Made by a program: the position numbers and the translations under genes. This document shows, piece by piece, positions 42,131-50,534 of a stretch of 64,000 nucleotides of DNA. This DNA is from Paenibacillus profundus (GTDB lineage: Bacteria; Bacillota; Bacilli; Paenibacillales; Paenibacillaceae): assembly GCF_021369635.1 (NCBI RefSeq), contig NZ_JAJNBZ010000003.1, forward strand, positions 372,168 to 436,167, read 5' to 3'. The notes under the pieces are model-generated. The model was not told the DNA's origin, did not search any database, and saw nothing but the letters and a program-made list of their open reading frames with translations. The first letter of the stretch is position 1; each line of letters opens with the position of its first letter.

Positions 42131-43138
42131 TAACAGGAGGCGCGCCGCTGATTCCATGAATCCTTCGGCCCAACGTGAAAAAGAGAGGTCTTTATCCCAG
42201 GTCACCTGATTCGTCGCTTTGGCACATCCCCAGACTAATATCCGGCGATGAAGCATATGGACTTTGAATCGTTCCATGAAGGCCTCTTTGGTATCAGAGC
42301 CATCGAAATAAACGGTGAGGAACTGTCTTGCCAGCTCTTCTTCCCCGTTCTCTACATACAATTCAGTCATTCGGGCCAAGTCCGCCACTCCATCACCAAA
42401 ATAGGAGGTGGTAAAATCAAACACGCCGCTTACTTGCCATCCATCCGTATTTTGCTGCAACAGGAAGTTCTCTGGTTTAAAATCGCCCATAACGAAACAT
42501 GGAGAGTGCAATTCATCAAATGCAGCAGCCGAGCTTGCCAATACATCTTCAACCCATTCCATGTCTTTACCAGTAATTACTGAATACTTCTTAGCATCAT
42601 CGAGCCAATATCGAACGGTGTTGTACAACCATGTTTTGTAGGAGCTTTCAAAGGGGCGCACCAGGTGATTATCGGGATTGAACTCCCCGTATTGTTCCAC
42701 TTTCCAGCTATGTAACTCGACTAAGGTTGCGGCCAGCAATTGCGCTATTTCTTTTTTGTCTTCTGCGTGAAGACTTGCTTGCAATTGCGGCGCGTTCAGA
42801 TGCGTCCCGGGCAGACGAGGCATCAAGGAATAGCTCCAGCCGAAAATGTCATCCGATTCATCGATCAAATAGGGAGCAGGAACAGCCACATTCGTCCGTT
42901 TGTCCAAGTGCTCTACAAAGAATTTTTCCTCTTTGAATTGCCCCTGAAAAATGGGATTCCCTTTCAAAACAAACTCACCCGCAGAGGATGTGACAAACAT
43001 GGTTTGGCCCATCACGCCGTGTGCTGTTTTTTCCGAAGAAATAAGCTTCCCGAGATGAAATCGGTCAAGCATGAGCTGTAATTGATGGTCCTCGATATCT
43101 CCCAATTTATTAGAAGAAAAATATACCTTCGTAGTCAA
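42128..43138 (-). CDS. APH-family phosphotransferase
   Basis: A 336-residue aminoglycoside-phosphotransferase-fold protein. Seen: the ATP-anchoring GEFVLKGNP lysine (about 55-62), the catalytic loop FVMGDFKPENFLL with Asp219 and the metal-binding Asn, and the DFG-like VFDFTTSYFGDGVADLA. The usual His before GD in the catalytic loop is Met here. It starts at TTG 43138 after GGGGAGACAATAAA. APH-like enzymes phosphorylate antibiotics (aminoglycosides, macrolides) or metabolites such as choline, homoserine or methylthioribose; nothing in this sequence picks one. It lies 69 bases downstream of the thioesterase gene and may be co-transcribed with it. Confidence 0.82.
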   Translation of the reverse strand: MTTKVYFSSNKLGDIEDHQLQLMLDRFHLGKLISSEKTAHGVMGQTMFVTSSAGEFVLKGNPIFQGQFKEEKFFVEHLDKRTNVAVPAPYLIDESDDIFGWSYSLMPRLPGTHLNAPQLQASLHAEDKKEIAQLLAATLVELHSWKVEQYGEFNPDNHLVRPFESSYKTWLYNTVRYWLDDAKKYSVITGKDMEWVEDVLASSAAAFDELHSPCFVMGDFKPENFLLQQNTDGWQVSGVFDFTTSYFGDGVADLARMTELYVENGEEELARQFLTVYFDGSDTKEAFMERFKVHMLHRRILVWGCAKATNQVTWDKDLSFSRWAEGFMESAARLLL

Positions 43139-43207
43139 TTTATTGTCTCCCCGTCTGTATATGATGCCTTATGATGCCTACGAATGCCCATGAGTCCACC
43201 CATATGC

Positions 43208-43933
43208 TCACTTCTTTATGGCGTGCGCAATTTCATAAGGCACCAAGGTGTTGTTGACTTCATTTGCAATTGCTTGAACATGATCAAAGAGAAAAAAGTG
43301 TCCTCCTTGAAATTCATGGAGTCTGCACGATTTGGAAGTATGGGTTCCCCATCCCTGCACTTCATTGACAAAGGATTCGCCGCTCCCATACCAAATGCTC
43401 ATATCCGTGTGCAACTTGTCCGCCTTCTCTTCATATTCGTACTGCTCAATAATCATGAAGTCGTGCCGCAAAATAGGCAAAAACAAATTAATTAGTTCTT
43501 TGTTCTGGAAAAACTCTTGCGGCGTTCCTTCCAGCTCTTCAATTTCTTTCAGAAATTGTTCTTCCGGCAGGTCGTGAATAGGCTTATCCTTCTTCCTCAG
43601 GTGGGGAGCGGTGCTGCCTGAGCAGAATAAATGAACAGGCAGCGGATGTCCCTGCTGCCGCATATAATGGCACAGCTCATACACAATAACTGCCCCCATG
43701 CTGTGCCCCCACAGAGCATATGAACCGTTATCGATATGTGGAACAATCTGTTCTGCAATATCTTCGACGGCATCACGAATCGACTTATAGAAGGGGCCGC
43801 CAAAACGTTTGCCCCTGCCCGCCAATTCCAACGGTATAAGCTCTATGGCATCACCCATGACATTTTTCCATGGGTTGTATATCATTGCGGAGCCTCCTGC
43901 ATATGGAACGCAAAATAGTTTTACTTTACTCAT
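43208..43933 (-). CDS. Type II thioesterase (NRPS/PKS editing type)
   Basis: A 241-residue alpha/beta hydrolase of the GrsT/SrfAD type. It opens VKLFCVPYAGGSAMIYNPW, carries the nucleophile motif GHSMGA (Ser78) and ends with the catalytic His in FQGGHFFLFDH (His212). Such enzymes remove misloaded acyl groups from carrier proteins of non-ribosomal peptide or polyketide assembly lines. No synthetase gene is in the window, so this copy is orphaned here. TAGGAGTG precedes ATG 43933. A 16-bp perfect palindrome sits about 115 bp upstream. Confidence 0.9.
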   Translation of the reverse strand: MSKVKLFCVPYAGGSAMIYNPWKNVMGDAIELIPLELAGRGKRFGGPFYKSIRDAVEDIAEQIVPHIDNGSYALWGHSMGAVIVYELCHYMRQQGHPLPVHLFCSGSTAPHLRKKDKPIHDLPEEQFLKEIEELEGTPQEFFQNKELINLFLPILRHDFMIIEQYEYEEKADKLHTDMSIWYGSGESFVNEVQGWGTHTSKSCRLHEFQGGHFFLFDHVQAIANEVNNTLVPYEIAHAIKK

Positions 43934-44045
43934 GACACACTCCTATCGATACCGATATGATATTTGCCGTAGCTGCACGGCTTCTTGTTCCGGTTCGCCT
44001 GTATCCTAAATTATACTAAATATAGGATGTCGAAGTAAGGTGGAA

Positions 44046-44061
44046 TTTGTAAATTTACAAA
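44046..44061. promoter_or_regulatory. 16-bp palindrome upstream of the thioesterase gene
   Basis: TTTGTAAATTTACAAA is a perfect inverted repeat. On the minus strand a TATAAT lies about 45 bases downstream of it (near 44008), so it is placed like an upstream operator or activator site. It is 25 bases beyond the 3' end of the SDR gene. Not a terminator by sequence (no G/C stem). Confidence 0.45.
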
Positions 44062-44085
44062 CATTTATGCGCCCCGCGATTTTGA

Positions 44086-44826
44086 TTACAGGGTTTGCCC
44101 GCTGTCCACGGCAATGATTTGACCTGTCATCGATTCTTGTTCCAGCACCGAACAGATGAGATGGGCGATATCCTCTGGTGTCGAAATGCGCTGCAGCAGC
44201 AGATTGCTGCTCAATCGGTTCATCTTCTCTTCCCGTCCTGCCCACCATCTTGTCGCGACGGCTCCCGGCGCCACGCTGCACACTGTGATTTCCGGTGCCA
44301 AAGCGCGTGCCAGCGATTTTGTCAGCCCATGCGCCGCCGCCTTGGATACGGCATATGGAAGCGAGGAGCCTGCCCCGGCCAATCCCGCAATGCTGCCCAC
44401 GTTGACAATGGCGCCGCGTTTATTTTCCTTCATGAAGGGAGCAACGGCCCTTGCGCAGTAAAACATGCCTTTAACATTAACCGCGTACAACTCATCCCAT
44501 ACTTCTTCTGTCGCCGCTTCCAGATCGTCCAGCGGAATGTGCCGGGTAATACTGGCATTGTTGACGAGCAAATCGACAGTTCCGAATTGATGGACAATTA
44601 GATCGACCATGCTCCGCACTTCCCCGTCACGGGACACATCGGCTTGTATGGCTATAGCGCGTCCGCCTTCGTTTTCAATCATTTGCGCCGTCTCCTCCGC
44701 CTCTGCTTTTGATCGCGAATAGTTCACGGCTACAGTTGCTCCCCGCCGAGCCAATTCGATGCACGCAGCCTTGCCGATCCCTGTTCCGCCGCCGGTAACG
44801 AGAACCACTTTGTTTTTTAAATTCAT
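44086..44826 (-). CDS. Short-chain dehydrogenase/reductase
   Basis: A 246-residue classical SDR using NAD(P)H. Rossmann motif TGGGTGIG (11-18), NNAS (89-92), catalytic Ser145, Tyr158 and Lys162 (YAVSK), and the C-terminal SVAPGAVATRWW. It resembles FabG-type and YusR/YusS-type reductases. ATG 44826 overlaps the stop of the upstream tautomerase gene by four bases (ATGA), with AAGGAGTG as site. Together with the tautomerase and the divergent LysR gene it forms a three-gene module like yusQ-yusRS-yusT of Bacillus. Substrate unknown. Confidence 0.9.
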   Translation of the reverse strand: MNLKNKVVLVTGGGTGIGKAACIELARRGATVAVNYSRSKAEAEETAQMIENEGGRAIAIQADVSRDGEVRSMVDLIVHQFGTVDLLVNNASITRHIPLDDLEAATEEVWDELYAVNVKGMFYCARAVAPFMKENKRGAIVNVGSIAGLAGAGSSLPYAVSKAAAHGLTKSLARALAPEITVCSVAPGAVATRWWAGREEKMNRLSSNLLLQRISTPEDIAHLICSVLEQESMTGQIIAVDSGQTL

Positions 44827-45245
44827 CTCATCCACTCCTTTTCCATTGTTACGCCAATTTCCCCATGTGGCGCGAGTTGGGCAATACCGTTCCCGAACGA
44901 CCAATTCTCTACGTCAGTCTCCGTTACAATAATCATGACATCCTGCGTCCGAATTCCTGCGGCTGCATGCAGCCGTTCGGCGATGCGCGCATATAAAGCC
45001 CGCTTCTTCGCAAGCGTTCGGCCTTTCATCGTTATTTGAATATAGATCATGTCTGCCGTGCGGTTCATATTCAAGTAGTTCGGGTCATAAAAAAATTCAT
45101 TTTCTCCATGCTGGGTAATCACTTGAAAGTAATCATCTTCAGGCACGTCGATGGTCTCGATCATGGCGCGATGTATGTTCTGGCTTATATTGCGGAGTTC
45201 TGCCTCCGATCTTCCCGTGCGCAGGTCAATTCGAACAAACGGCAT
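44823..45245 (-). CDS. Tautomerase family protein (YusQ-like)
   Basis: A 140-residue tautomerase-superfamily protein. The mature N-terminus would be Pro2 (MPFVRIDL), the catalytic base of this family; further conserved parts are GRSEAELRNISQNIHRAMIET and the segment around VMIIVTETDVENWSFGNG. It overlaps the SDR gene by four bases. In yusQ-type modules a tautomerase and an SDR are controlled by a divergent LysR, as here; the compound processed is not known. Confidence 0.87.
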   Translation of the reverse strand: MPFVRIDLRTGRSEAELRNISQNIHRAMIETIDVPEDDYFQVITQHGENEFFYDPNYLNMNRTADMIYIQITMKGRTLAKKRALYARIAERLHAAAGIRTQDVMIIVTETDVENWSFGNGIAQLAPHGEIGVTMEKEWMR

Positions 45246-45318
45246 GTGCGTTTCCCCCTCTGCAGTATTCTTGTAACGATATTGTATATCTCTCCAATCG
45301 TTTTGTATAATTGAATTA

Positions 45319-45337
45319 ATTGAATCGGTAATTCAAT
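45319..45337. promoter_or_regulatory. Inverted repeat for the LysR regulator
   Basis: ATTGAAT-CGGTA-ATTCAAT (19 bp) lies in the 115-bp gap between the divergent tautomerase and LysR genes, with the T-N11-A spacing typical of LysR sites. It is 23 bases before the LysR start codon, consistent with autorepression. Confidence 0.7.
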
Positions 45338-45360
45338 ATTATTGAACAACGGAGGTTGAA

Positions 45361-46278
45361 ATGGATCTGAAAGCATTAAAGACCTTTCATAGGATCGTGT
45401 CACTCGGGGGCTTTAACCGAGCGGCCGAGGAACTGAATTATGCCCAGTCCACCGTGACGATGCAAATTAAAAAGCTCGAAGCGGAGTTGGGTATTCTATT
45501 GATCGAACGGGGTAAACTATTTCAGCTCACCGAAGCAGGCCGAGTGTTCCATCAACAAAGTACGCATATTGTAAAGGATATAGAACATCTGGAAGCCACA
45601 ATGTCCGATATGTTAGTGGGAGAGGCAGGAAATATTCGTATGGGGGCGGTAGAACCTATCGCCAGCTGCCAGTTGCCCGGCATATTAGACAGATTCTTAT
45701 CCAAATATCCGAAGATCCGCATCTCGGTGGACATTGCGAATACAGCCGCCTTAAGCGAGCGGCTTCTAAAAGGAGAGCTTGACTTGGCTCTCTGTTCGAG
45801 ACAGGACATCGGAACCGCTCTTTACTTCGAACCGTTATTTTCAGAGGATCTTGTATTTCTAGTTCCAGAGCGGCACCCGCTTGCAAGCAACCCGACGCTC
45901 TCTTTCGAGGATATTAAACATCATCGCATGCTTCTTACATCCAAAAATTGTTTATATCGCAAAAAAATCGAAATCGCGCTGCAAGAACGATGCGAAAATC
46001 AAGTGGAAACGATGGAAATCAGCAGTATGGCTGCCATGAAACACTATGTAGAGGGCGGGCTCGGCATTGCGCTAGTTCCCAAAAGTATCGCATCCCCGCA
46101 GCTATCGGGTACTGTCGCTCGCAAAATAAATGGCACCCGGATCAGCATCACTTTTGGCATGCTCTGCAAAGCTGCCGATTATCCATTGAAGCTGGCTTGT
46201 GCAAAGCTTTATCAATATCTCAAGCAAGAACTGGCTGGACCCGGAGATACGTTGGATGATGACTCCTCTCGTAGTTGA
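45361..46278 (+). CDS. LysR family regulator
   Basis: A 305-residue LysR protein: winged helix-turn-helix in residues 1-60 (LKALKTFHRIVSLGGFNRAAEELNYAQSTVTMQIKKLEAELG), linker helix, then a periplasmic-binding-like effector domain (about 88-290; GNIRMGAVEPIASCQLP, YVEGGLGIALVPKS). CGGAGG precedes ATG 45361. Divergent from the tautomerase-SDR genes; it should activate them when its effector is bound and repress itself through the inverted repeat in between. Confidence 0.92.
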   Translation: MDLKALKTFHRIVSLGGFNRAAEELNYAQSTVTMQIKKLEAELGILLIERGKLFQLTEAGRVFHQQSTHIVKDIEHLEATMSDMLVGEAGNIRMGAVEPIASCQLPGILDRFLSKYPKIRISVDIANTAALSERLLKGELDLALCSRQDIGTALYFEPLFSEDLVFLVPERHPLASNPTLSFEDIKHHRMLLTSKNCLYRKKIEIALQERCENQVETMEISSMAAMKHYVEGGLGIALVPKSIASPQLSGTVARKINGTRISITFGMLCKAADYPLKLACAKLYQYLKQELAGPGDTLDDDSSRS

Positions 46279-46289
46279 TTTAGATAAAA

Positions 46290-46328
46290 CGGCAGCCAAG
46301 ATCTTGAAAATAAAGCTCTAGACTGCCG
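46290..46328. terminator. Hairpin between convergent genes
   Basis: CGGCAG (46290-46295) pairs with CTGCCG (46323-46328), with partial pairing inside. It lies between the LysR stop and the stop of the opposing esterase gene. Confidence 0.5.
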
Positions 46329-46340
46329 CTCCCGGTTGCA

Positions 46341-47003
46341 TTATATAGAATGGCTGAGAAACCAAGTATACAACTCCGGATTATCATACGTTGTCGTCCA
46401 AGAGTTATGTTTCAAGTCAGGATATACCGTGAATTTGACGTCCCCGCCATTTGCTTGAAGCGTTGATACCATTTCTTCTGATTTAGCAAGTGGCACCACA
46501 TTATCCTTTGCGCCGTGAAAAACCCAGACGGGTGTTCCTTTTAATTCATTGATACGTTTGGGATTGCCGCCACCGCAAATCGGAGCGATTGCCGCGAACC
46601 TTCCCGGATATTCGGCTGCCAAGTGCCAGGTTCCATAACCACCCATGCTTAGCCCCGTCAAGTATATTCGCTTTGAATCTACGTTGTGGTGTGCCGTGAT
46701 CTCATCCACTAAAGCCATGACAGCATCTTGTTCAACATTCCAAGAAGAATCCGCCGGGCATTGGGGAGACACCGCAACAAATGGAAAGTCTGGCTTCTGT
46801 TCCACAATCTTTGGGATACCATGTATTTTTACCAATTCAATATCATCGCCGCATTCGCCTGCCCCATGAAGAAACAGGATCAGAGGCCATTTCTTTGGAG
46901 ATCCTTTTTCATATCCATCTGGCAAATGCAAAAGGTAGTTTAATTGCACCTTCTTTTTCAATTCTTTTTCCATCCGCAAAACAGTTTGACTCATAAGACT
47001 CAT
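46341..47003 (-). CDS. Alpha/beta-hydrolase esterase (dienelactone/feruloyl-esterase-like)
   Basis: A 220-residue serine hydrolase. Oxyanion region LILFLHGAGECGDD (the HGAGE-type motif), nucleophile elbow GLSMGGYG (Ser119), acid in GAKDNVVP and catalytic His in LKHNSW. No signal peptide. It resembles predicted peptidases/phospholipase-carboxylesterase family members acting on small esters. A strong AAAGGAGG site precedes two possible ATGs (47003, 46994). It stands alone between the LysR and LacI genes. Confidence 0.85.
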   Translation of the reverse strand: MSLMSQTVLRMEKELKKKVQLNYLLHLPDGYEKGSPKKWPLILFLHGAGECGDDIELVKIHGIPKIVEQKPDFPFVAVSPQCPADSSWNVEQDAVMALVDEITAHHNVDSKRIYLTGLSMGGYGTWHLAAEYPGRFAAIAPICGGGNPKRINELKGTPVWVFHGAKDNVVPLAKSEEMVSTLQANGGDVKFTVYPDLKHNSWTTTYDNPELYTWFLSHSI

Positions 47004-47170
47004 TCCCCTCCTTTCGACTAACATTTATTTCCCTCTAACTTATTTTACACAAAAAGGCCCGCAGGATTAAGCCCCACAAGCCCTTTTGCAATGATTATGA
47101 AATTAATGCTCTTTATTTTCCTATTTGAATGATAAACAGGACCAAAGATACCCCCGCATCCAATCCTGAA

Positions 47171-48199
47171 TCAATCCAGCTGCTGAGAAGTTCGAGTCAT
47201 GGATACACTTGACTCTCTCACGATGAGGCGAGGTTCGAATTGAACCCGCTCGTAAACTCCCTTTTTTTGCTCTATAATCCGATTCAACAACAATTCCGTT
47301 GCCACTCTTGCCACTTCAGCCCCCATAATCGAGACGGAGCTGAGTTTCGGCGTCGTAATCGTGCCCCACAGTATATTATCGATGCCAACGACAGCGATAT
47401 CTTCAGGCACGCGGATACCTAATTCTTTGAACCGATTAACCAAACCAATTGCGATCATATCGTTTCCCGCATAGATAGCGTCAGGCATATTCGTAAGCCC
47501 AGTAAAGTAATCGGCTGCCTTCATTCCTGTCTGCAACGAGAAATCATCACCGAAATAGACCAATGATATATCGACATGATGCAAGGCATCTTCATAAGCG
47601 AAAAACCTCTCCTCGATAATATCTTTGGGAGCGCCTGCATAAGCGATTCTAGTTCTGCCAATGTTAAGCAAATGCTCCATGACTAGTCTGCCTTCCTGAG
47701 CGGACATACTTACGATATCCGCCTTGACATCCGAGTCTAATTTTTTCCCGTAATTGATGATGGATATAGGAATACTGGATTTATTAATCCAGTCTTTTAG
47801 TGTTTTCGGATAGGCAAGCGGCAATAAAAGGAGTCCATCAACATGAAGCTTCTTTACTTCCTTTAAAATTTCCAGCTCTGCTCTTGCATTTCCTAACGTA
47901 TTGATTTGAACGACGCGATAGCCATAGTGTTTGGCAGCTTGTTCGACAGCATATGCAATTTCCGGAACAAATGCGTTGCGAATATCAGGAACGGCTAGCG
48001 CAATTTGCTTGGTTTGACGCACTTTTAAGCTCTGGGCAAAGGCGTTAGGTATAAATCCAAGCTCTTCTATGGCTTCCATGACTTTAGCTTTTGTTTTTGG
48101 ACTAATTCCATCCGCATTATTAATAGCTCTGGATACAGTCGCGATGCCGACACCCGCTTTTTCAGCTACATCTTCAATCGTAACCTTTTTATTAACCAC
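47171..48199 (-). CDS. LacI family regulator (next to bdhA)
   Basis: A 342-residue LacI/GalR repressor: N-terminal helix-turn-helix VTIEDVAEKAGVGIATVSRAIN with hinge helix (…AFAQSLKVRQT), then a ribose-binding-protein-like effector and dimerisation domain (AGNDMIAIGLVNRFKELGIRVPEDIAVVGIDN). GTG 48199 is preferred because AGGAGG lies ten bases before it; the in-frame ATG 48208 touches the site. It is divergent from bdhA, whose start site carries a perfect 22-bp LacI-type palindrome, so bdhA is the probable target. Confidence 0.9.
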   Translation of the reverse strand: MVNKKVTIEDVAEKAGVGIATVSRAINNADGISPKTKAKVMEAIEELGFIPNAFAQSLKVRQTKQIALAVPDIRNAFVPEIAYAVEQAAKHYGYRVVQINTLGNARAELEILKEVKKLHVDGLLLLPLAYPKTLKDWINKSSIPISIINYGKKLDSDVKADIVSMSAQEGRLVMEHLLNIGRTRIAYAGAPKDIIEERFFAYEDALHHVDISLVYFGDDFSLQTGMKAADYFTGLTNMPDAIYAGNDMIAIGLVNRFKELGIRVPEDIAVVGIDNILWGTITTPKLSSVSIMGAEVARVATELLLNRIIEQKKGVYERVQFEPRLIVRESSVSMTRTSQQLD

Positions 48200-48319
48200 T
48201 TCGAACATCCCTCCTGCCAATGATGGAATTGCTTCCAATTTACGTTTAGAACAAATGAAACACATCATTCCTTAGTATATACATTATTCATTATAATTTC
48301 CCGCGGGTGTTTATCATAT

Positions 48320-48372
48320 TTGACATCATGGCGATAGTGTGACATATTTAATATCGGAAACGTTTCCGATAT
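48320..48372 (+). promoter_or_regulatory. bdhA promoter with LacI-type operator
   Basis: TTGACA (48320-48325), 17-bp spacer, CATATT (48343-48348). Directly downstream, 48351-48372 is a perfect 22-bp palindrome whose left arm is ATATCGGAAAC and whose centre AACGTT has the CG pair typical of LacI/CcpA-family operators. It covers the transcription start, so a bound repressor would block bdhA. Confidence 0.88.
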
Positions 48373-48443
48373 GCTCTATCTATTTCCATGATTTTATGAT
48401 ATCCTTACAACATTTTTTCTACACTTCTGGGGAGATGATAGTA

Positions 48444-49493
48444 ATGAAAGCATTGAGATGGCATGGTGTAAAGGATTTACGCTTGGAGAACATTGAAGAA
48501 CCGGCAGTTCTAAAAGGAAAAGTGAAAATTAAAGTCGAATGGTGCGGGATGTGCGGCAGCGACTTACATGAATATACAGCAGGACCTATCTTTATTCCAG
48601 AAGGCAGCCCTCACCCCATAACGGGAGAGATGGCTCCCATTGTCATGGGACATGAATTTTCCGGGCAAGTCATAGAAGTTGGTGAAGGTGTAACGAAGGT
48701 TCAACCAGGTGATCGGGTTGTGGTGGAGCCGATCTACGCTTGCGGTGAATGTGAAGCCTGCAAACAAGGAAAATATAATCTTTGCAGCACAATGGGCTTC
48801 CTGGGCCTTGCTGGCGGCGGCGGTGGATTTTCTGAGTTCGTGGCTGCAGAAGAATATATGGTGCACAAAATCCCTGAGCGTGTGTCTTATGAGCAAGGCG
48901 CTCTAGTGGAGCCCTCTGCGGTTGCCCTTCATGCAGTCCGTCAGAGCAAGCTGAAAGTCGGGGATCGTGCAGTCGTGTTCGGTACCGGCCCTATCGGCCT
49001 GCTAGTGATTGAGGCATTAAAAGCATCTGGCGCAGCGGAAATCTATGCCGTCGAGCTATCCGAACAACGCAAACAAAAAGCAGAAGAGCTGGGCGCCATT
49101 GTACTAGACCCTTCCAAGCTTGATGTTGTGAAAGAACTTCATGAACGGACAAATGGCGGAGTAGACGTCGCTTATGAAGTCACCGGTGTTCCCCGTGTAT
49201 TAACGGACGCCATTGATTCCACAAGAATTGGCGGCGAAGTTATGATTGTAAGTATTTTCGAAAGAGAGGCTGCTATTAAGCCCAACACAATTGTAACGAA
49301 GGAACGCACAATTAAAGGAATTATCGGTTACCGTGATGTATTCCCTGCAGTTATCAGCTTGATGGAAAAGGGGTATTTCCCCGCCGATAAGCTCGTTACG
49401 AAACGAATCAAGCTTGATGAGGTTGTGGAAGAAGGCTTTGAAACCCTCTTAAAAGAAAAAAATCAAGTCAAAATTCTTGTCAAAGCAGAATAA
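48444..49493 (+). CDS. bdhA: 2,3-butanediol dehydrogenase-like zinc alcohol dehydrogenase
   Basis: A 349-residue medium-chain dehydrogenase closely resembling BdhA, which interconverts acetoin and (R,R)-2,3-butanediol with NAD(H). Catalytic zinc ligands Cys37, His70, Glu71 in CGMCGSDLHEY and GHEFSGQ; structural zinc Cys100, 103, 106, 114; nucleotide-binding FGTGPIGLLVIEALK. ATG 48444 after GGGGAG is chosen; the frame extends upstream through the operator. Homologous sorbitol or threonine dehydrogenases are alternatives, but GSPHPITGEMAPIVMGHEF is typical of butanediol dehydrogenases. Probable control by the divergent LacI protein. Confidence 0.9.
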   Translation: MKALRWHGVKDLRLENIEEPAVLKGKVKIKVEWCGMCGSDLHEYTAGPIFIPEGSPHPITGEMAPIVMGHEFSGQVIEVGEGVTKVQPGDRVVVEPIYACGECEACKQGKYNLCSTMGFLGLAGGGGGFSEFVAAEEYMVHKIPERVSYEQGALVEPSAVALHAVRQSKLKVGDRAVVFGTGPIGLLVIEALKASGAAEIYAVELSEQRKQKAEELGAIVLDPSKLDVVKELHERTNGGVDVAYEVTGVPRVLTDAIDSTRIGGEVMIVSIFEREAAIKPNTIVTKERTIKGIIGYRDVFPAVISLMEKGYFPADKLVTKRIKLDEVVEEGFETLLKEKNQVKILVKAE

Positions 49494-49500
49494 GAAGGTA

Positions 49501-49534
49501 AAGTCGGATTTCTGTAAGAGCGGAAATCCGACTT
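49501..49534. terminator. Convergent terminator after bdhA
   Basis: AAGTCGGATTTC (49501-49512) and GAAATCCGACTT (49523-49534) form a perfect 12-bp stem with a 10-base loop, followed by TCCTTAT. Confidence 0.8.
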
Positions 49535-49537
49535 TCC

Positions 49538-49669
49538 TTATCTCGCAAGTTCTATATTGATCGAGACAACTAGCCGCAGGCTTTCCTCATTAAAAGTACA
49601 TTCGTGCGTTAGATAGAACGGCGTCTCCACATACCGGATCGTGTGCACAAGCGAGCGTATTCGTTTCAT
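49538..49669 (-). other. Short open frame, possible gene remnant
   Basis: A 43-codon frame after the sugar permease on the minus strand (MKRIRSLVHTIRYVETPFYL...). GAGAGGG lies upstream but with poor spacing. It is not recognised and may be the 5' or 3' relic of a deleted glycoside-handling gene of the operon, or non-coding. Confidence 0.25.
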
Positions 49670-49697
49670 GCCATGCTCTGATCCCTCTCTTTCGTTC

Positions 49698-50534
49698 TTA
49701 TTTGACTGCGCCTGACGCAATTCCTTTAATAATGTATTTTTGTGCTAACATATAAAAAATGACAACTGGGATAATTGTTAACGTTAATCCCGCCATCGCC
49801 TGATTCCATACAATGGTGAACTCTCCAAAGAAATAGAAGGTCGACAATGGAATCGTGCGCAGACCTTTGTCGGCTAATGTTAATGACGGAAGGAGGTAGT
49901 CATTCCAGAGCGAGATCACATTCAATATGGCAACCGTAATCGTAATGTTTGTCAGCATTGGAAATACGATTCGCCAAAAGACGCCGAATTTGCTGCAGCC
50001 GTCGATCGTCGCTGCCTCCTCCAAATCAATCGGAATCGATTTGATAAAGCCGTGATAAAGGAAAACGGCCATACCCGAAGCAAATCCCACGTTCATATAG
50101 ATCAAGCCTTCATGCGTATTCAGCATCGGAAGATGCAGATTGGTGCGAATCCAGTCCATCACCTGCATCAAAGGCATCATCAAGGTTTGGAAAGGAATCA
50201 GCATCGTCGCAACCAACGTCATAAAGATGATTTTACTTAGCTTATTGTCGGTTCTTACGAGCATCCATGCCGTCATCGAAGCCAATACGATAACGATCAG
50301 GACAGAAACAATCGTTACATATAAAGAGTTGCCAATAGCAGTGAAGAAGTTCATCTTTTGCATGGCTTCTTTATAGAATTGAAAGCTGAAGGAAGTAGGT
50401 AATGCCAGTGCATTTTCATATAATTCCGCACGGTTTTTGAAAGAGTTGACCACCATCATATATATCGGCGACAGGAATATAACGGCAAGGACGAGAAGCA
50501 ATATTTCGAGTAATAGCATGCTTGTTTTCCTCAT
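49698..50534 (-). CDS. Sugar ABC transporter permease (MalG type)
   Basis: A 278-residue permease with six helices. The EAA coupling loop EEAATIDGCSKFGVFWRIVFPML (about 173-195) contacts the ATPase; the ending IIKGIASGAVKG-like terminus is typical of carbohydrate importers of the CUT1 family. Its ATG overlaps the stop of the upstream permease gene by one base (TAATG-type), so the two are coupled. No ATPase gene is in the cluster; CUT1 systems commonly share an MsmX-type ATPase encoded elsewhere. Substrate unknown, presumably an oligosaccharide. Confidence 0.93.
   Translation of the reverse strand: MRKTSMLLLEILLLVLAVIFLSPIYMMVVNSFKNRAELYENALALPTSFSFQFYKEAMQKMNFFTAIGNSLYVTIVSVLIVIVLASMTAWMLVRTDNKLSKIIFMTLVATMLIPFQTLMMPLMQVMDWIRTNLHLPMLNTHEGLIYMNVGFASGMAVFLYHGFIKSIPIDLEEAATIDGCSKFGVFWRIVFPMLTNITITVAILNVISLWNDYLLPSLTLADKGLRTIPLSTFYFFGEFTIVWNQAMAGLTLTIIPVVIFYMLAQKYIIKGIASGAVK

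Noticed and set aside
44095-44601. 168-codon plus-strand frame inside the SDR gene
   Set aside because: Antisense shadow; SDR motifs on the other strand are complete.
47052-47090. Possible terminator AAAAAGGCCC...GCCCTTTT after the LacI gene
   Set aside because: Arms need a bulge to pair and the stem is weak; not listed as a feature.
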